This document shows, piece after piece, positions 7,462 through 14,323 of a DNA stretch of 17,864 bases. Under the pieces are notes generated by a model. It saw only the letters and a program-made list of their open reading frames with translations, made no database searches and was not told where the DNA came from. How positions within the stretch are numbered: the first letter of the stretch is position 1; each line of letters begins with the position of its first letter. The stretch lies in NCBI GenBank assembly GCA_025458365.1, contig JALOSP010000004.1:1-17864 (forward strand). The letters run 5' to 3'. Both the position numbers and the translations under genes were made by a program. Source of the DNA: Hyphomonadaceae bacterium (lineage in GTDB: Bacteria > Pseudomonadota > Alphaproteobacteria > Caulobacterales > Aquidulcibacteraceae).

Positions 7462-7739
7462 TGCAAAGCGGGAGTGGCGGGGCCTGGCCTGCTGTTTCGC
7501 GAACCCCTCCAGGCAAAGCAACAAGGTGCCCCGGCACTTTGAACCGGCTGGCACGCTTGCGTGTCCGCCGGTCCCCAAACGGCAAGGGTGGGAGCACGGC
7601 GTGTTCTTCCCCGGACCCGAATTCCGGTCCCGGCAACGGTACCCGGTCTGGTCAGACCTTGAAAGCGACCAGACCGGATGCCGCGGGGCGGGAAACTACA
7701 AGTGAGTGCAGAAACCTCAACCCGAATGGAGAGAATCTC
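7462..7739 (+). promoter_or_regulatory. Untranslated leader of the probable major pilin gene
   Basis: This 278-base gap is the longest inside an otherwise tightly packed pilus operon. It carries an imperfect pairing GCCTGG/CCAGGC (7482-7487 and 7509-7514) and a strong perfect hairpin at 7643-7677. The ribosome site GGAGAG lies just upstream of the ATG at 7740. A long structured leader before the most abundant subunit suggests an internal promoter, an mRNA processing site or a stability element. The plus-strand frame is open through it by chance, but I see no coding signature. Confidence 0.55.
7643..7677 (+). promoter_or_regulatory. Strong hairpin with an 11-bp perfect stem upstream of the third subunit gene
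   Basis: CCGGTCTGGTC at 7643-7653 pairs perfectly with GACCAGACCGG at 7667-7677 around a 13-base loop. It ends 62 bases before the ATG of the probable major pilin. There is no T-run after it, so a simple intrinsic terminator is unlikely. An mRNA-stabilising 5' stem or an attenuator or processing site fits better. No protein-binding role can be excluded. Confidence 0.6.
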
Positions 7740-8414
7740 ATGTCTGTTAAGAAAATGATGCTGGCAGGCGCGACCCTGGCCGCGATGGCCATGGCGGCCC
7801 CGGCTTTTGCCCAGGTCACCCTGTCGACAGATCCAACGAATGCCAGCGCCGCCGTGACCACCTCGATCACACCGGCCTGCGCCCTGACCGGCACACTTGC
7901 CCCGTTCGCCGTGACCGTGACGCCGCAAGGCGTTGCCACGGCCACTGGCGGAACCCAGTCTGTCACCGTGACCTGCAACACCCGCGATGCCAACCTGACG
8001 GTCGGCTCGAACGACATGGTCAACACTACCGCCCCGGCCATCGTGGAAACCAGCACCTTTACCAACACCATCGCATTCAACGCCAATGCACAGGGTGAAA
8101 TTGCTGGCGACAGCATCGGCTGGGCGCTGGACAGCAAGCCGGGTGGCCAGTCCGGGATCGGAACGATCGGCGGGGCCACCAACCGCCGGATCCGCGAGTT
8201 GCGCTTTGATATCCGCAATGTCGCCCCGCAAGGCGGCCTGCTGCCGGTTGCTGGTGCCTACGCGGGCACCATGTGCCTGACGGTGTCGCCGGTTGGCACC
8301 ATGACCGGAACCCAGATCCAGGACGGCAACAACACCTGCACCAGCGCGGGTGCTGTGGGCTTTACCCCCCTTGGCCCAGTTGTCGGCACCGGCAACAGCA
8401 CCACCGCGCCCTGA
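7740..8414 (+). CDS. Probable major pilin of the Csu-like chaperone-usher pilus
   Basis: The product is 224 residues with a clear signal peptide cleaved near residue 24 (AAPAFA before QVTLS). A proper GGAGAG ribosome site precedes the ATG, in contrast to the overlapping starts of its neighbours. The mature protein is rich in Thr, Val, Ala and Gly, low in charge and has alternating strand-like segments. It contains four cysteines (PACAL, VTCNT, TMCLT, NTCTS). It resembles the subunit just upstream. Being flanked on both sides by strong hairpins and having its own leader is what one expects of the most highly expressed subunit. The N-terminal strand after cleavage would serve as donor strand for the neighbouring subunit if the family rule holds. 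The major-subunit status is inference. Confidence 0.72.
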   Translation: MSVKKMMLAGATLAAMAMAAPAFAQVTLSTDPTNASAAVTTSITPACALTGTLAPFAVTVTPQGVATATGGTQSVTVTCNTRDANLTVGSNDMVNTTAPAIVETSTFTNTIAFNANAQGEIAGDSIGWALDSKPGGQSGIGTIGGATNRRIRELRFDIRNVAPQGGLLPVAGAYAGTMCLTVSPVGTMTGTQIQDGNNTCTSAGAVGFTPLGPVVGTGNSTTAP

Positions 8415-8435
8415 GCCACCTTGGCAGTCTTCTCG

Positions 8436-8467
8436 CTGAAGGGCGGCGGTCACCTGCCGCCCTTCAG
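8436..8467 (+). terminator. 12-bp perfect hairpin after the probable major pilin gene (partial terminator)
   Basis: CTGAAGGGCGGC at 8436-8447 pairs with GCCGCCCTTCAG at 8456-8467 around an 8-base loop. It starts 21 bases after the pilin stop and ends 39 bases before the chaperone start. No T-run follows (CCACCCC), so it may act as a weak terminator or a 3' end block against exonucleases. Either use would leave more pilin mRNA than chaperone and usher mRNA, a familiar arrangement in pilus operons. Confidence 0.65.
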
Positions 8468-8506
8468 CCACCCCAGCTCGCTTGAACCTGACAGGGTCCT
8501 GAATTC

Positions 8507-9316
8507 ATGACGTTGCAGCCCTCACGACAACCAGCGCCGGGAACGGTGTCCCGCCGTGCCAGTCTGGCCCTGATTGCAGGTGCGGCTGGCGGCTTTGGCT
8601 TGCTGCGGCCCTCTACAGCCCATGCCATGCAGGTCCGCCCGGTCGTGCTCGACCTTGGCGCAACCGCGCGCACCATGGGCGGGCAGATCGAGCTGGGCAA
8701 CGGCTTTGACCGGGCGATCACGGTGGAAATCAGCGCCCGCGAATTCTTCCTGCCAACCGAAGCCGGTGCTCAGGCCACCTATGGCGACGGCAACGACATT
8801 GTTGTTTTCCCGGCACAGGCCATTGTTGAGCCAGGTGCCAATCGTACCGTTCGGTTGCAATATGTCGGCTCGCCGATCATCCCGCGCTCGCGCCATTTCA
8901 TCGTGACCGTGGCACAATTGCCGGTGCGGCTGCCCGAAGGCGAATCGGCGGTCCAGGTGCTCTACAACTTCGAGGTGCTGGTGAATGTCGGCGTGCCGGG
9001 CACCCAGTCCCAGCTGGAGATCGTGCAATCCAGCGTCAAGGCCGTGGGCGAGACCCGCGCGGTCCCGGTCCTGACTGTGCGCAATACCGCATCGACCTAT
9101 GGCTATCTCGGCGAGCAACGACTGGTCCTGACCCAGGTTGATGAGGCCGGTCGGCAGATTTTCTCTCAGCGGTTCTCTCCCACAGAATTGCAACAGCTGC
9201 TTGGGCTTGGCATGATCGGCCCCGGCCAGACCCGCGAAATCGAAATGTCGCTGGACCTGCCATCGCGCTCTGGGGTGCTCAGCGCCCAACTGACTCTGGA
9301 GCGTCGCCGTCGATGA
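8507..9316 (+). CDS. Periplasmic pilus assembly chaperone, PapD/CsuC-like
   Basis: The 269-residue product has two immunoglobulin-like domains after a signal peptide. VVLDLGATARTMGGQIELGN, with the DRAITVEIS strand, forms the first. VVFPAQAIVEPGANRTVRLQYVGSP and RSRHFIVTVAQLPV form its later strands. A second domain starts around FEVLVNVGVPG. The order and the PG-x-x-RTVRL step match pilus chaperones, which cap subunits in the periplasm by donor-strand complementation and deliver them to the usher. The first 40 residues hold SRRASLAL (15-22), a twin-arginine-like motif, before a hydrophobic stretch and AHA cleavage site. That is odd because these chaperones are normally Sec exported. The usher start overlaps its stop as ATGA. 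Confidence 0.85.
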   Translation: MTLQPSRQPAPGTVSRRASLALIAGAAGGFGLLRPSTAHAMQVRPVVLDLGATARTMGGQIELGNGFDRAITVEISAREFFLPTEAGAQATYGDGNDIVVFPAQAIVEPGANRTVRLQYVGSPIIPRSRHFIVTVAQLPVRLPEGESAVQVLYNFEVLVNVGVPGTQSQLEIVQSSVKAVGETRAVPVLTVRNTASTYGYLGEQRLVLTQVDEAGRQIFSQRFSPTELQQLLGLGMIGPGQTREIEMSLDLPSRSGVLSAQLTLERRRR

Positions 9317-12300
9317 GCGGCCCGTCCGCAATGTCGGTCCGTCGTGCGATCCTTGTGCTCGCATCGGGGGCGCTTGCCCATGGCTTGGCCATGCCTGCAA
9401 CGGCCCAGGCAACCGAGCAGGCCCAACCCGCGAACTGGGTTGCCCCCTCCAATCAATCGACGCGCCCCCTCCCACGCCAGACCGCCCCGCGCCAAACCAC
9501 CCCGCGCCAAACCACGCAGCAGCCCGACTGGGTCCGCCGTCCTGCTGCTCCGCGATCTGGAGCCCGACCCGGCCCAAGCCGCGCCACACCGCAAGCCGCG
9601 CCTGCCCGCGGTGCGCGCCTGCCCGCTCAACCGCAGCCAGCCCAGCCAGCTACGACGCCAGCGTCCAGCGGGAGGCCCGACTGGTCTCCCCGGACGTCCG
9701 GTGCCCGAACGACCCAGAGCGGCCGGCCTCCGCCTTCAGTCGGACCCCCTGCACCCTTCACGCCTCCGCCGGGCCCGCCCGGACGTGTACTCGCGCCAGA
9801 AGAGGCCGCTGCAGTCCGTCGCGCGAACGCCACAGCTGCGGGTCTCGATGTTCCGGCGCGCGCGCCCGATCTGCCAGCCACCCTGCCGCCAGAAGCAGCG
9901 CCGGTTCTGCCCACAGAGCCGAACACGTTCAGGCTCAATCAAACAGGTCAGACTGTCAGCCTGCCTGTACCCCTGGTGAGTGGAACGCGCGAGCTTGGCA
10001 GTGTTACAGTGCAGGTCTCCCCCGACGACCGGATCGCGATTGATCGTTCCGGTCTTGTGGCCGCCGTCTCGCAGGCGCTAACACCCGAAGGTGTGGCCGA
10101 GTTGGAAGCCCGGATCGGCAGTGACCAGACCGTCACGGTGTCAGCTCTGGGTGCGGCAGGTTATGCAACTGTTCTCGAGCTGGAGACCATGACACTGAAG
10201 ATCGCGCTGCCGCCCAACGGTCGCTGGCCGGTGGAGCTGGCGGTGTCGCCGCGCAGGGTCCAGTACAGTGGAGAAGTGGCCGCACCTGCCGATGTGTCGG
10301 CCTATGTCAATCTCCGGGGCAACCTCGATTACATCTGGTCCGAAACCGGCGATGGTCTGGTTGCGCCCGACATCTTCATGGACGCTGCCGGCCGCGTCGG
10401 CCCGCTGGCGTGGGAAACAGAAGCCACGTTGCGCACGAACTCCGATGATCCCGGTGTGACACGCCAGGGGACGCGGGTGATCTATGACAACCTGAACCGC
10501 GGCACCCGGCTGGTGGTCGGCGATCAGGCCAATCCGACGCGCTCCTTTCTCGGCTCCACCCCCGCTGCGGCGATTTCGCTTTCCAGCAGCCCCAACCAGT
10601 TCACGCCGGACGCCCAGTCACGCAATCCCGGCGAGCAGACTGTCACAGTCCTGCGGCCATCCACCATCGAGGCGATTGTCAACAACCAGTCGGTCCGGAC
10701 CTTCCGGGTCGAGCCAGGCGTCTACCGGTTTTCCGATTTTCCCTTTGCCCAAGGCGCCAATGACCTGCGGCTGGAAATCACTGACGATAGCGGCGGGCGC
10801 GAAGTCGTGTCCGTCAGCCTGTTCGTGGAGCGCTCGCTGCTTGAACCCGGTCAAAGCGAATTCAATGTCACTGCCGGGGTCGAAGCCGGGGTGGATCCCG
10901 ATGGGTTGAGCTATGACAGTGATCGACCATTCGTCTCAGGTTACTACACTGCCGGGGTCAATGAACACCTGACGCTCGGTGTGAGTGGTCAGGCAACTAT
11001 CGAAGGCCTGCTCGGTGGCGTCGAAGCCCGGGTCGGGCTGGCAAGCGGCATCCTGTCGCTCGACGCGGCTTTGTCGTCGCGCGAGGATTCGGGCGAGGGC
11101 GTCGCGGCCAATCTGGCCTATTCGGCAAGACCCGATCCAGCTGCGCGCAATCCGATGGGCGTGGGCTTGAGCGTTCAATATGTCAGCGACGGGTTTTCGT
11201 CCGTGTTTGGCGACGCGGGCACAAGTCCGTTCGAATGGCAGTTCGCCGCAAGCATGTCGCGCGCGTTTGGACCTGCAACCTCGCTGAATGCCAGCCTCCG
11301 CCATTCGATCAGCCAGACAAATGACGAAACTGCTTCCAGTGCACTGATTTCGCTCACCCGACGGTTTGCAACGACCGGGGCCCTTTCGCTGGAGGCTGAC
11401 TACACACGCGACAGTGAAGACGAGGGCTGGGGCTTCCGCCTCGGCTATGTCCAACGGCTGGGTGACCGGTCATCGGCGCGGTTTGACTATGCATCGGCCA
11501 ACAATCAGGCTGGTCTCGCCTGGTTGAACTCCGCCGGGCAAGGCATCGGGGCCACGACCACCAATATCGAACTGCGCCACAGTGAAGAAACAACCTCGGG
11601 GGTCGCGGCTATCGGCCGTGTTGGTCACTGGATCGATGGTGGGCTGAGTCATTCTCTCGCCTATGCCTCGGCGACCTCACAGGTGCAGGACCAGCGCACC
11701 TCGGCCCGGTTTGCGACCGCTATCGCCTACGCCGATGGCGCGCTGGCGATCAGCCGTCCGATCAGCGGCGGGTTTGCGATCTTCGTGCCGGATCCCACCT
11801 TGAACGGGGCCGCGATTGAACTGGAGCCGCGCGAGGACGGCTATGAGGCCCGCTCCTTTGTCGGCATGCCGGTGGTGGCCAACAATCTGGGAGCCCATGC
11901 CTTGCGGCAAGTTGCCTATGGCGTTCCCGATGCACCGATTGGCTACGATATCGGGTCCGGCTCGGTCGCGATGCGCGCACCTTACCGGGGCGGCTACCGC
12001 ATCCCGGTTGGGTCACGCTACAACCAGTCTGCGGTCGGGCGGCTGGAGTTTGCAGATGGATCGCCTGTGGCATTGCTGTCCGGTTATGCGGTCGAAGCGA
12101 GCAGCCTTGGTGGTGCCGGGCGGGAGCCGATCGAGTTGTTCACCAATGCAGCTGGCCGGTTTGGGGTCACGGGCTTGCGGGCCGGGCGCTGGATCATCGA
12201 GATGCAGGGTGAGACGAGCAGCCAGTTCGAACTGATCGTCCCGGAAATCGCCGACGGCATTCATGATGCCGGCACCCTGCGCCCGATCACCGGAGCCCCC

Positions 12301-12321
12301 TGGCGAGAGGCCGCGCGATGA
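9313..12321 (+). CDS. Outer-membrane pilus usher with a proline-rich N-terminal extension
   Basis: This 1002-residue protein is longer than typical ushers (about 800-850). A signal peptide ends near residue 31 (PATA before QATEQ). Residues about 36-190 are low-complexity, rich in Pro, Gln, Arg, Thr and Ala. After that come an N-terminal domain (about 195-300), the start of the barrel (YVNLRGNLDYIWSETG), and a plug-like domain at about 450-520 (VNNQSVRTFRVEPGVYRFSDFPF then GANDLRLEITDD). Next is a long region of amphipathic strands, then C-terminal domains including ELFTNAAGRFGVTGLRAGRW. Ushers are gated pores that polymerise subunits outside the cell. The ATGA overlap with the chaperone shows coupling. 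ATG codons at residues 1 and 7 are both possible starts. Confidence 0.88.
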   Translation: MSGPSAMSVRRAILVLASGALAHGLAMPATAQATEQAQPANWVAPSNQSTRPLPRQTAPRQTTPRQTTQQPDWVRRPAAPRSGARPGPSRATPQAAPARGARLPAQPQPAQPATTPASSGRPDWSPRTSGARTTQSGRPPPSVGPPAPFTPPPGPPGRVLAPEEAAAVRRANATAAGLDVPARAPDLPATLPPEAAPVLPTEPNTFRLNQTGQTVSLPVPLVSGTRELGSVTVQVSPDDRIAIDRSGLVAAVSQALTPEGVAELEARIGSDQTVTVSALGAAGYATVLELETMTLKIALPPNGRWPVELAVSPRRVQYSGEVAAPADVSAYVNLRGNLDYIWSETGDGLVAPDIFMDAAGRVGPLAWETEATLRTNSDDPGVTRQGTRVIYDNLNRGTRLVVGDQANPTRSFLGSTPAAAISLSSSPNQFTPDAQSRNPGEQTVTVLRPSTIEAIVNNQSVRTFRVEPGVYRFSDFPFAQGANDLRLEITDDSGGREVVSVSLFVERSLLEPGQSEFNVTAGVEAGVDPDGLSYDSDRPFVSGYYTAGVNEHLTLGVSGQATIEGLLGGVEARVGLASGILSLDAALSSREDSGEGVAANLAYSARPDPAARNPMGVGLSVQYVSDGFSSVFGDAGTSPFEWQFAASMSRAFGPATSLNASLRHSISQTNDETASSALISLTRRFATTGALSLEADYTRDSEDEGWGFRLGYVQRLGDRSSARFDYASANNQAGLAWLNSAGQGIGATTTNIELRHSEETTSGVAAIGRVGHWIDGGLSHSLAYASATSQVQDQRTSARFATAIAYADGALAISRPISGGFAIFVPDPTLNGAAIELEPREDGYEARSFVGMPVVANNLGAHALRQVAYGVPDAPIGYDIGSGSVAMRAPYRGGYRIPVGSRYNQSAVGRLEFADGSPVALLSGYAVEASSLGGAGREPIELFTNAAGRFGVTGLRAGRWIIEMQGETSSQFELIVPEIADGIHDAGTLRPITGAPWREAAR
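9472..9516 (+). repeat. Three in-frame 15-base repeats in the usher extension (PRQTx)
   Basis: Three consecutive 15-base units encode PRQTA, PRQTT and PRQTT. The second and third differ at a single base. The repeat sits at the start of the proline-rich extension and could change length by slippage or recombination without shifting the frame. Small and of modest note. Confidence 0.75.
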
Positions 12322-13289
12322 CTGCAAAGGTGGCGCTTACAAACTTGGTGCCGGGTGTCGCGCTTGGTCTGGCAACTCTGGCCGGACTCCCAGCACATGC
12401 GTGCGGGATCAATGCACGCGAACGGTCGACCATCTCGATCAGCGACTATAACCCGCTGTCCCCGACCGCTTCAACCCGCGACTTCACGGTGACTTTGCGG
12501 GGGCAGCCGTTGCAATCAGGCTGGATACGCCTGCAGGCCCGTTCCAGGTCGAGTGCGCTACCTGTGTCTTTCAGAGCTGACACGGGCAACGGCATGCGGT
12601 TGATTGGCGGGGGCGGCAGCGGCGCGGCGGGCCTTGATCCAGCCTCGCTCGGCCAACATTGGGCCCCTCTCGCGTTTGATGCGCGCGGTCAAGCCGATGT
12701 GACGATAGGCCTGACTGTCCCGGCGGGCTTGCCGCTGCATGCCGGTGTCACAACCGCCGCGCTGGACGCCATCGTGGCGTGTGCTGCCGATGGGATGGTG
12801 CGCGAAGACATCATGCCATTTGAGCTTGGCACGCTGGAAGTCCGGGTGCCGTCCTTGATCGGTGTATCGCGGCGCGGTGGTACGGTTCTGGATTTCGGCA
12901 CCATTCCGGCGCGCAATGTGGCAGGTTTCAGCCCGCAAGGGGCCCGTGCATCGTTTGATGTCACGGCCACGGGTGGCTTCTCGGTCGAGATCGGCAGTCG
13001 GGACCTGGTCATGCGTAATCAAGAAATCGAGGCAGACGGGCGGCTCGACGCCATCGCGTATGATCTTGCGGTATCAGATGGTCGCGGCGGTATCGCGTCC
13101 GGGTCGGGCGGGCGTCTGACCTGTGGCCCGGCGCTGTCCGGTCACACGGTGGACGTGGCCGCCAGCCTGTTTGCCAACGCGGCAATGGGCAAGCTGGCCG
13201 GACGGTACCGTGACACAGTCACGGTCACCATCAGCCCGGATGAACTGTCAAACGTGTTGCCCGGCCAGTGTACCGGTCGCACGCGATAG
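12318..13289 (+). CDS. Tip-subunit-like secreted protein with two SCPU-like domains (CsuE position)
   Basis: The 323-residue product starts at an ATG overlapping the usher stop by four bases. A signal peptide is cleaved near residue 28 (PAHA before CGINARE), leaving a cysteine at the mature N-terminus. The first domain begins with ISISDYNPLSPTASTRDFTVTL, close to the FGxYNPLSxxPxxxxxxVTVTC opening of spore-coat-U/Csu pilins but without the usual cysteine after VTV. The second domain, from about residue 190 (VLDFGTIPARNVAGFSPQGA), is pilin-like and ends in GRYRDTVTVTISPDE, the typical last strand. A two-domain subunit of this size as the last gene matches the adhesive tip protein CsuE. The ligand is unknown. 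Tip function is inferred from position and layout. Confidence 0.72.
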   Translation: MTAKVALTNLVPGVALGLATLAGLPAHACGINARERSTISISDYNPLSPTASTRDFTVTLRGQPLQSGWIRLQARSRSSALPVSFRADTGNGMRLIGGGGSGAAGLDPASLGQHWAPLAFDARGQADVTIGLTVPAGLPLHAGVTTAALDAIVACAADGMVREDIMPFELGTLEVRVPSLIGVSRRGGTVLDFGTIPARNVAGFSPQGARASFDVTATGGFSVEIGSRDLVMRNQEIEADGRLDAIAYDLAVSDGRGGIASGSGGRLTCGPALSGHTVDVAASLFANAAMGKLAGRYRDTVTVTISPDELSNVLPGQCTGRTR

Positions 13290-13316
13290 GCTGCACGCCC
13301 GTCTTTCAGGCTTTGA

Positions 13317-13709
13317 TCAGCGGGTTTCGACCCGGACCGACAGCTCTCCACTGGCATCGTCGCTGTGTGCAACAAAGCTGATGGCGCGTTCGCGGATTGC
13401 AGCCTGCGGCTCGGACGCCAGCACGACGTCAATGCCGGCCTCGAGCCGGATCTCGCGCCCATCGACTATCAGCCGACTGCCCGTCACATTGCCTGTCGGC
13501 GTGGCGATCAGGCGGTAACCGGTACCATTGTTGCAGAACTCGCTGGTCACGCCCACCGTCTCGCGACTGGCAACCAGTGTCGTGTCAGACAGCCGCACCG
13601 TGCAATCGAGGGGCACGACCGTTGTGACAGAAGCCATCCGGCTGTCATTGGCATTGCCGGGCGCAATACAGACAGCTGCAGCCATAAGGCCCAACACCAA
13701 TCTCTTCAT
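13317..13709 (-). CDS. Small secreted protein facing the pilus operon, function unknown
   Basis: The 130-residue product is best started at the ATG at 13709, which has GGAGA at 13715-13719. An in-frame ATG at 13721 lacks such a site. A signal peptide ends near residue 20 (PGNA before NDSRM). The mature part has two cysteines, DCTVRL and SEFCNNGTGYRLIATPTG, followed by strands around RLIVDGREIRL and ERAISFVAH. This CNN-G-YRxIxxxPxG pattern resembles small secreted beta proteins I associate with sphingomonad pilin loci, but I cannot name a family. It converges on the tip gene with only 27 bases between the stops. It could be an accessory or alternative subunit. It is single-domain and lacks a chaperone or usher of its own. 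Confidence 0.7.
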   Translation of the reverse strand: MKRLVLGLMAAAVCIAPGNANDSRMASVTTVVPLDCTVRLSDTTLVASRETVGVTSEFCNNGTGYRLIATPTGNVTGSRLIVDGREIRLEAGIDVVLASEPQAAIRERAISFVAHSDDASGELSVRVETR

Positions 13710-13819
13710 CACTATCTCCACGGCGCTTCTGCATGAACACCTTTTTCCGACATAGCGCTGATTGGTTAAGGTCGAGTATGGCTGGTTCCAATCATGCCAA
13801 GGGCCGACGCTTTGACTCT
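13710..13819. other. Short spacer upstream of the transposase remnant
   Basis: About 110 bases between the ribosome site of the small secreted protein and the recognisable part of the transposase relic. They must hold the promoter of the minus-strand gene. An AT-rich patch around 13738-13790 is the best place for it, but I cannot define hexamers. Confidence 0.35.
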
Positions 13820-14300
13820 TTTGTGTTTCCCGCGCCGCTTGCCGCGCACCTCAAAGGCGTGACCCGCAAGCGCCGGATCGCAATCTGGTACCACCACGAA
13901 GCCAGGATCGGCCAGAAGAACGGCCTCACCCGGTTGTGGGCGCGAAAGGGCACAAGGCCACGGCAGCCCGCCGACCAGCGTTCCAAGAGCCTCTACCTGT
14001 TCAGCGCCATCTGCCCGGCGCGCGCGGTCGGGGCTGGTATGGCGATGCCTTGGGCCAATACCCACGCCATGCAGGCCCATCTCGACGAGATCTCCCGCAC
14101 GGTCGCCCGTGGCGCCCACGCGGTCTTGCTGCTGGATCGGGCCGGGTAGCACATCACGACCAGGCTGGTCTGGCCTGCCAACATCATCCCGATCCTACTG
14201 CCGCCACGCTCGCCAGAGCTGAACCCGGTCGGGCAGGTCTGGCAGTTCCCGAGGGTCAACTTCCTGTCCAACAGGGTCTTCGACAGAACAGACCGTGCGA
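13820..14300 (+). pseudogene. IS630-family transposase remnant, inactivated
   Basis: The frame gives a clear IS630-type DDE transposase core: EARIGQKNGLTRLWARKGTRP, then LFSAICPARAVGAG, ANTHAMQAHLDEISRTVARG, AHAVLLLDRAG, a TAG stop at 14147-14149, and then LPPRSPELNPV and VWQF in the same frame. The stop sits where the family has Trp (AGWH), so TGG became TAG. The first catalytic Asp, normally in DEAR, is His (HHEAR). The third catalytic acidic residue after NPV is Gly. The N-terminal HTH part is absent and the C-terminal ~30-40 residues are lost shortly after FDRTD. I found no terminal inverted repeats. It is an old, degraded insertion between two minus-strand genes. Confidence 0.85.
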
Positions 14301-14323
14301 ATGCCCGGTCGCTTCAGATTTGC

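Noticed and set aside
7224..8471. A 415-residue minus-strand open frame across the pilin genes
   Set aside because: The plus strand has signal peptides, ribosome sites and paralogous pilins. The minus product is low-complexity Gly/Arg/His without motifs.
8522..9589. A 355-residue minus-strand open frame over the chaperone and usher 5' end
   Set aside because: It is a GC-driven mirror of two well-supported plus-strand genes. Its product is Gly/Arg/His-rich with no domain.
13766..14152. A 128-residue minus-strand open frame across the transposase relic
   Set aside because: It lies antisense to a clear IS630 transposase frame and has no recognisable motifs or ribosome site.
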